From Monomorium pharaonis (Eukaryota; Arthropoda; Insecta; Hymenoptera; Formicidae): a stretch of DNA of 64,000 nucleotides. The stretch is from positions 5,006,501-5,070,500 of the forward strand of contig NC_050476.1 in assembly GCF_013373865.1 (NCBI RefSeq), in the 5' to 3' direction. Of the stretch, positions 62,758 through 64,000 are shown piece by piece. The translations under genes were made by a program, and so were the position numbers. The notes below the pieces were generated by a model. The model was given only the letters and a program-made list of their open reading frames with translations. It was not told the origin of the DNA and searched no databases. How positions within the stretch are numbered: position 1 is the first letter of the stretch; the number at the start of each line of letters is the position of its first letter.

Positions 62758-64000
62758 CAGAGCTTCGCAAACGCGACCCCCGGTCGAGGAGCTACAAGAC
62801 CAAGCTTCTCGAGCCCTTTCTCTTCCCTTCGAGGGCGGTGAAAAGGTGGCGCGAATTTTCTGAATTTCATCCGACGCGAAGGGAACAGTTTCTCGAAATG
62901 GCGACGAGAGGCGAGAGACGAGAGGAGAACAGAGGAAGGATGAAAGGACACGACGAGGAACCGAAGGAAGAAGGGTGGAGTGACACGACACGTGGCAGGA
63001 TATTGTATCCTGGAGTCTCTGCTGCGTTTCCACTTCGAAACAACCATGTTCAATAGGTCGAAATTTACTTCACGCGATCCTCCTCCTTTTTCCCCCCACT
63101 TGTCTTTCTCGGGACGAGAAGGATCGTGTTGCGTGTGAGGAATATACGCGAACGGACATCGCCGCGGCAAGAAACTATAAATCCCAGAATTGGCAATCAT
63201 GTGGACCGCATTTCCATCTCGTGTGTGCGTGTCGCGGGTTGCTACGGTGGCGTAACAGGCGCAATAAAGCGGGGGAGATTGCATTTCTATGATCAAAAAC
63301 AGTCTTTATATAAAACGGAAATGAAGAAGCAGTATCTCGCGATGTATGGCCTCCGACTTTGTGATCCTTTACCGGTCCGCGCGCTAAATTGATTGTGTGG
63401 CGAATAAATACCGCGCGCAAAAAAGAATTGTATATTCTTAATGAAAAACCGACACCTCCTCTCTCATCAATATTGAAACTTTATCCGTCATCGTCTGGAG
63501 TATCGTCGAAATATTTGCATGAATTGCACACACTTTCACCGTTTTATTTTTTTATTTATACTCTAATTTTTATTCATACGCTCTTCCTTCATATGTTTGC
63601 AAAGCATTTGAGTAACGGGGAGTGAACTTTCCACTGTCACACTTCCCTCTGGGGTCATGTTTATAAATTTAAATTCGCGCGCGATAAACGAATCAATATC
63701 GATGCAGATGAGGCGGAAACCCGAAATACGGTCACCGGGCAAACCCAATGTCGATCGAAAACTTTCCGGGAGTTATTTTAATTCCGATCTGACCGACTTT
63801 ACGATGAGAACAGGCGCTATCTCGAACGATTATTTTTCCGCGAATTTCAAGAGGGTCCTTCCCGTTCGATAACACAACCGTAGAAAAGGAAACCAGGTCA
63901 TAACAACACAATCTCTAGCACGATCTAAATGAGAATTGACTTTTCTTCTCTATTTCTAAAAGCACATTTTTTATAACAAACTCCCAAATATTCAAAGATA

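Larger units (their letters stand above)
59931..64000. other. GC-rich non-coding sequence with a segmental duplication and a MITE
   Basis: CpG-rich DNA with a C/T-only tract (60177-60213), a duplicated ~113-bp segment (61980-62093 and 62645-62757) and a miniature inverted-repeat element between the copies (62275-62453). The longest frame of the window (215 codons, minus strand, 62649-63296) runs through one copy of the duplication and shows no domain. I treat it as chance. Confidence 0.5.

Noticed and set aside
62649..63296. 215-codon minus-strand frame, the longest in the window
   Set aside because: No domain, a composition heavy in Arg/Ser/Pro/Phe, overlapping open frames on the other strand, and it runs through a duplicated non-coding segment. 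It looks like a chance frame in CpG-rich, stop-poor DNA.

Overview
This 64 kb window is animal nuclear DNA, most likely from a hymenopteran insect and plausibly an ant. The evidence is sparse short exons separated by very long GT-AG introns, an AT-rich background broken by CpG-rich blocks, abundant (CT)n/(AG)n and (AT)n microsatellites, and short non-autonomous DNA-transposon-like elements. There are no operons, ribosome binding sites, bacterial genes, rRNA, CRISPR arrays or tRNAs that I could recognise. The species assignment is an inference from composition and architecture only.

Only one protein-coding gene is well supported. It lies on the + strand and is seen as two internal exons, 25302-25414 and 34060-34225, separated by an 8.6 kb phase-1 intron. 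Together they encode an extracellular segment with N-glycosylation sequons followed by the first half of a CUB domain. The gene must extend outside these exons: its start, signal peptide, the rest of the CUB domain and its 3' end are not securely visible. A third exon-like segment at 51195-51271 has very good splice sites and an extracellular-looking peptide; it may belong to the same gene. Several weaker exon candidates (39452-39553, 36014-36057, 58022-58245, 23130-23161, 11600-12127) are given as hypotheses, not annotations.

Layout: 1-25301 is upstream non-coding sequence (intergenic or long 5' introns) alternating between AT-rich tracts and CpG-rich islands. 25302-34225 holds the CUB gene exons and the intron between them. 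34226-51194 is intron-like and carries the most structured repeat landscape: a perfect 13-bp hairpin, a small TA-flanked inverted-repeat element, a long (AG)n array, a degenerate ~155-bp tandem array ending in a clean 10-bp minisatellite, and an 845-bp-spaced duplicated segment. 51272-64000 is mostly GC/CpG-rich non-coding DNA, ending with a duplicated ~113-bp segment that brackets a well-formed miniature inverted-repeat element with GTAC target-site duplications.

Most long open frames here are chance frames in CpG-rich sequence or simple-repeat translations, and are left out. No undescribed multi-gene system is visible. The most unusual structures are the 38.2-38.9 kb composite satellite and the possible CUB-gene exons at 39.5 and 51.2 kb.
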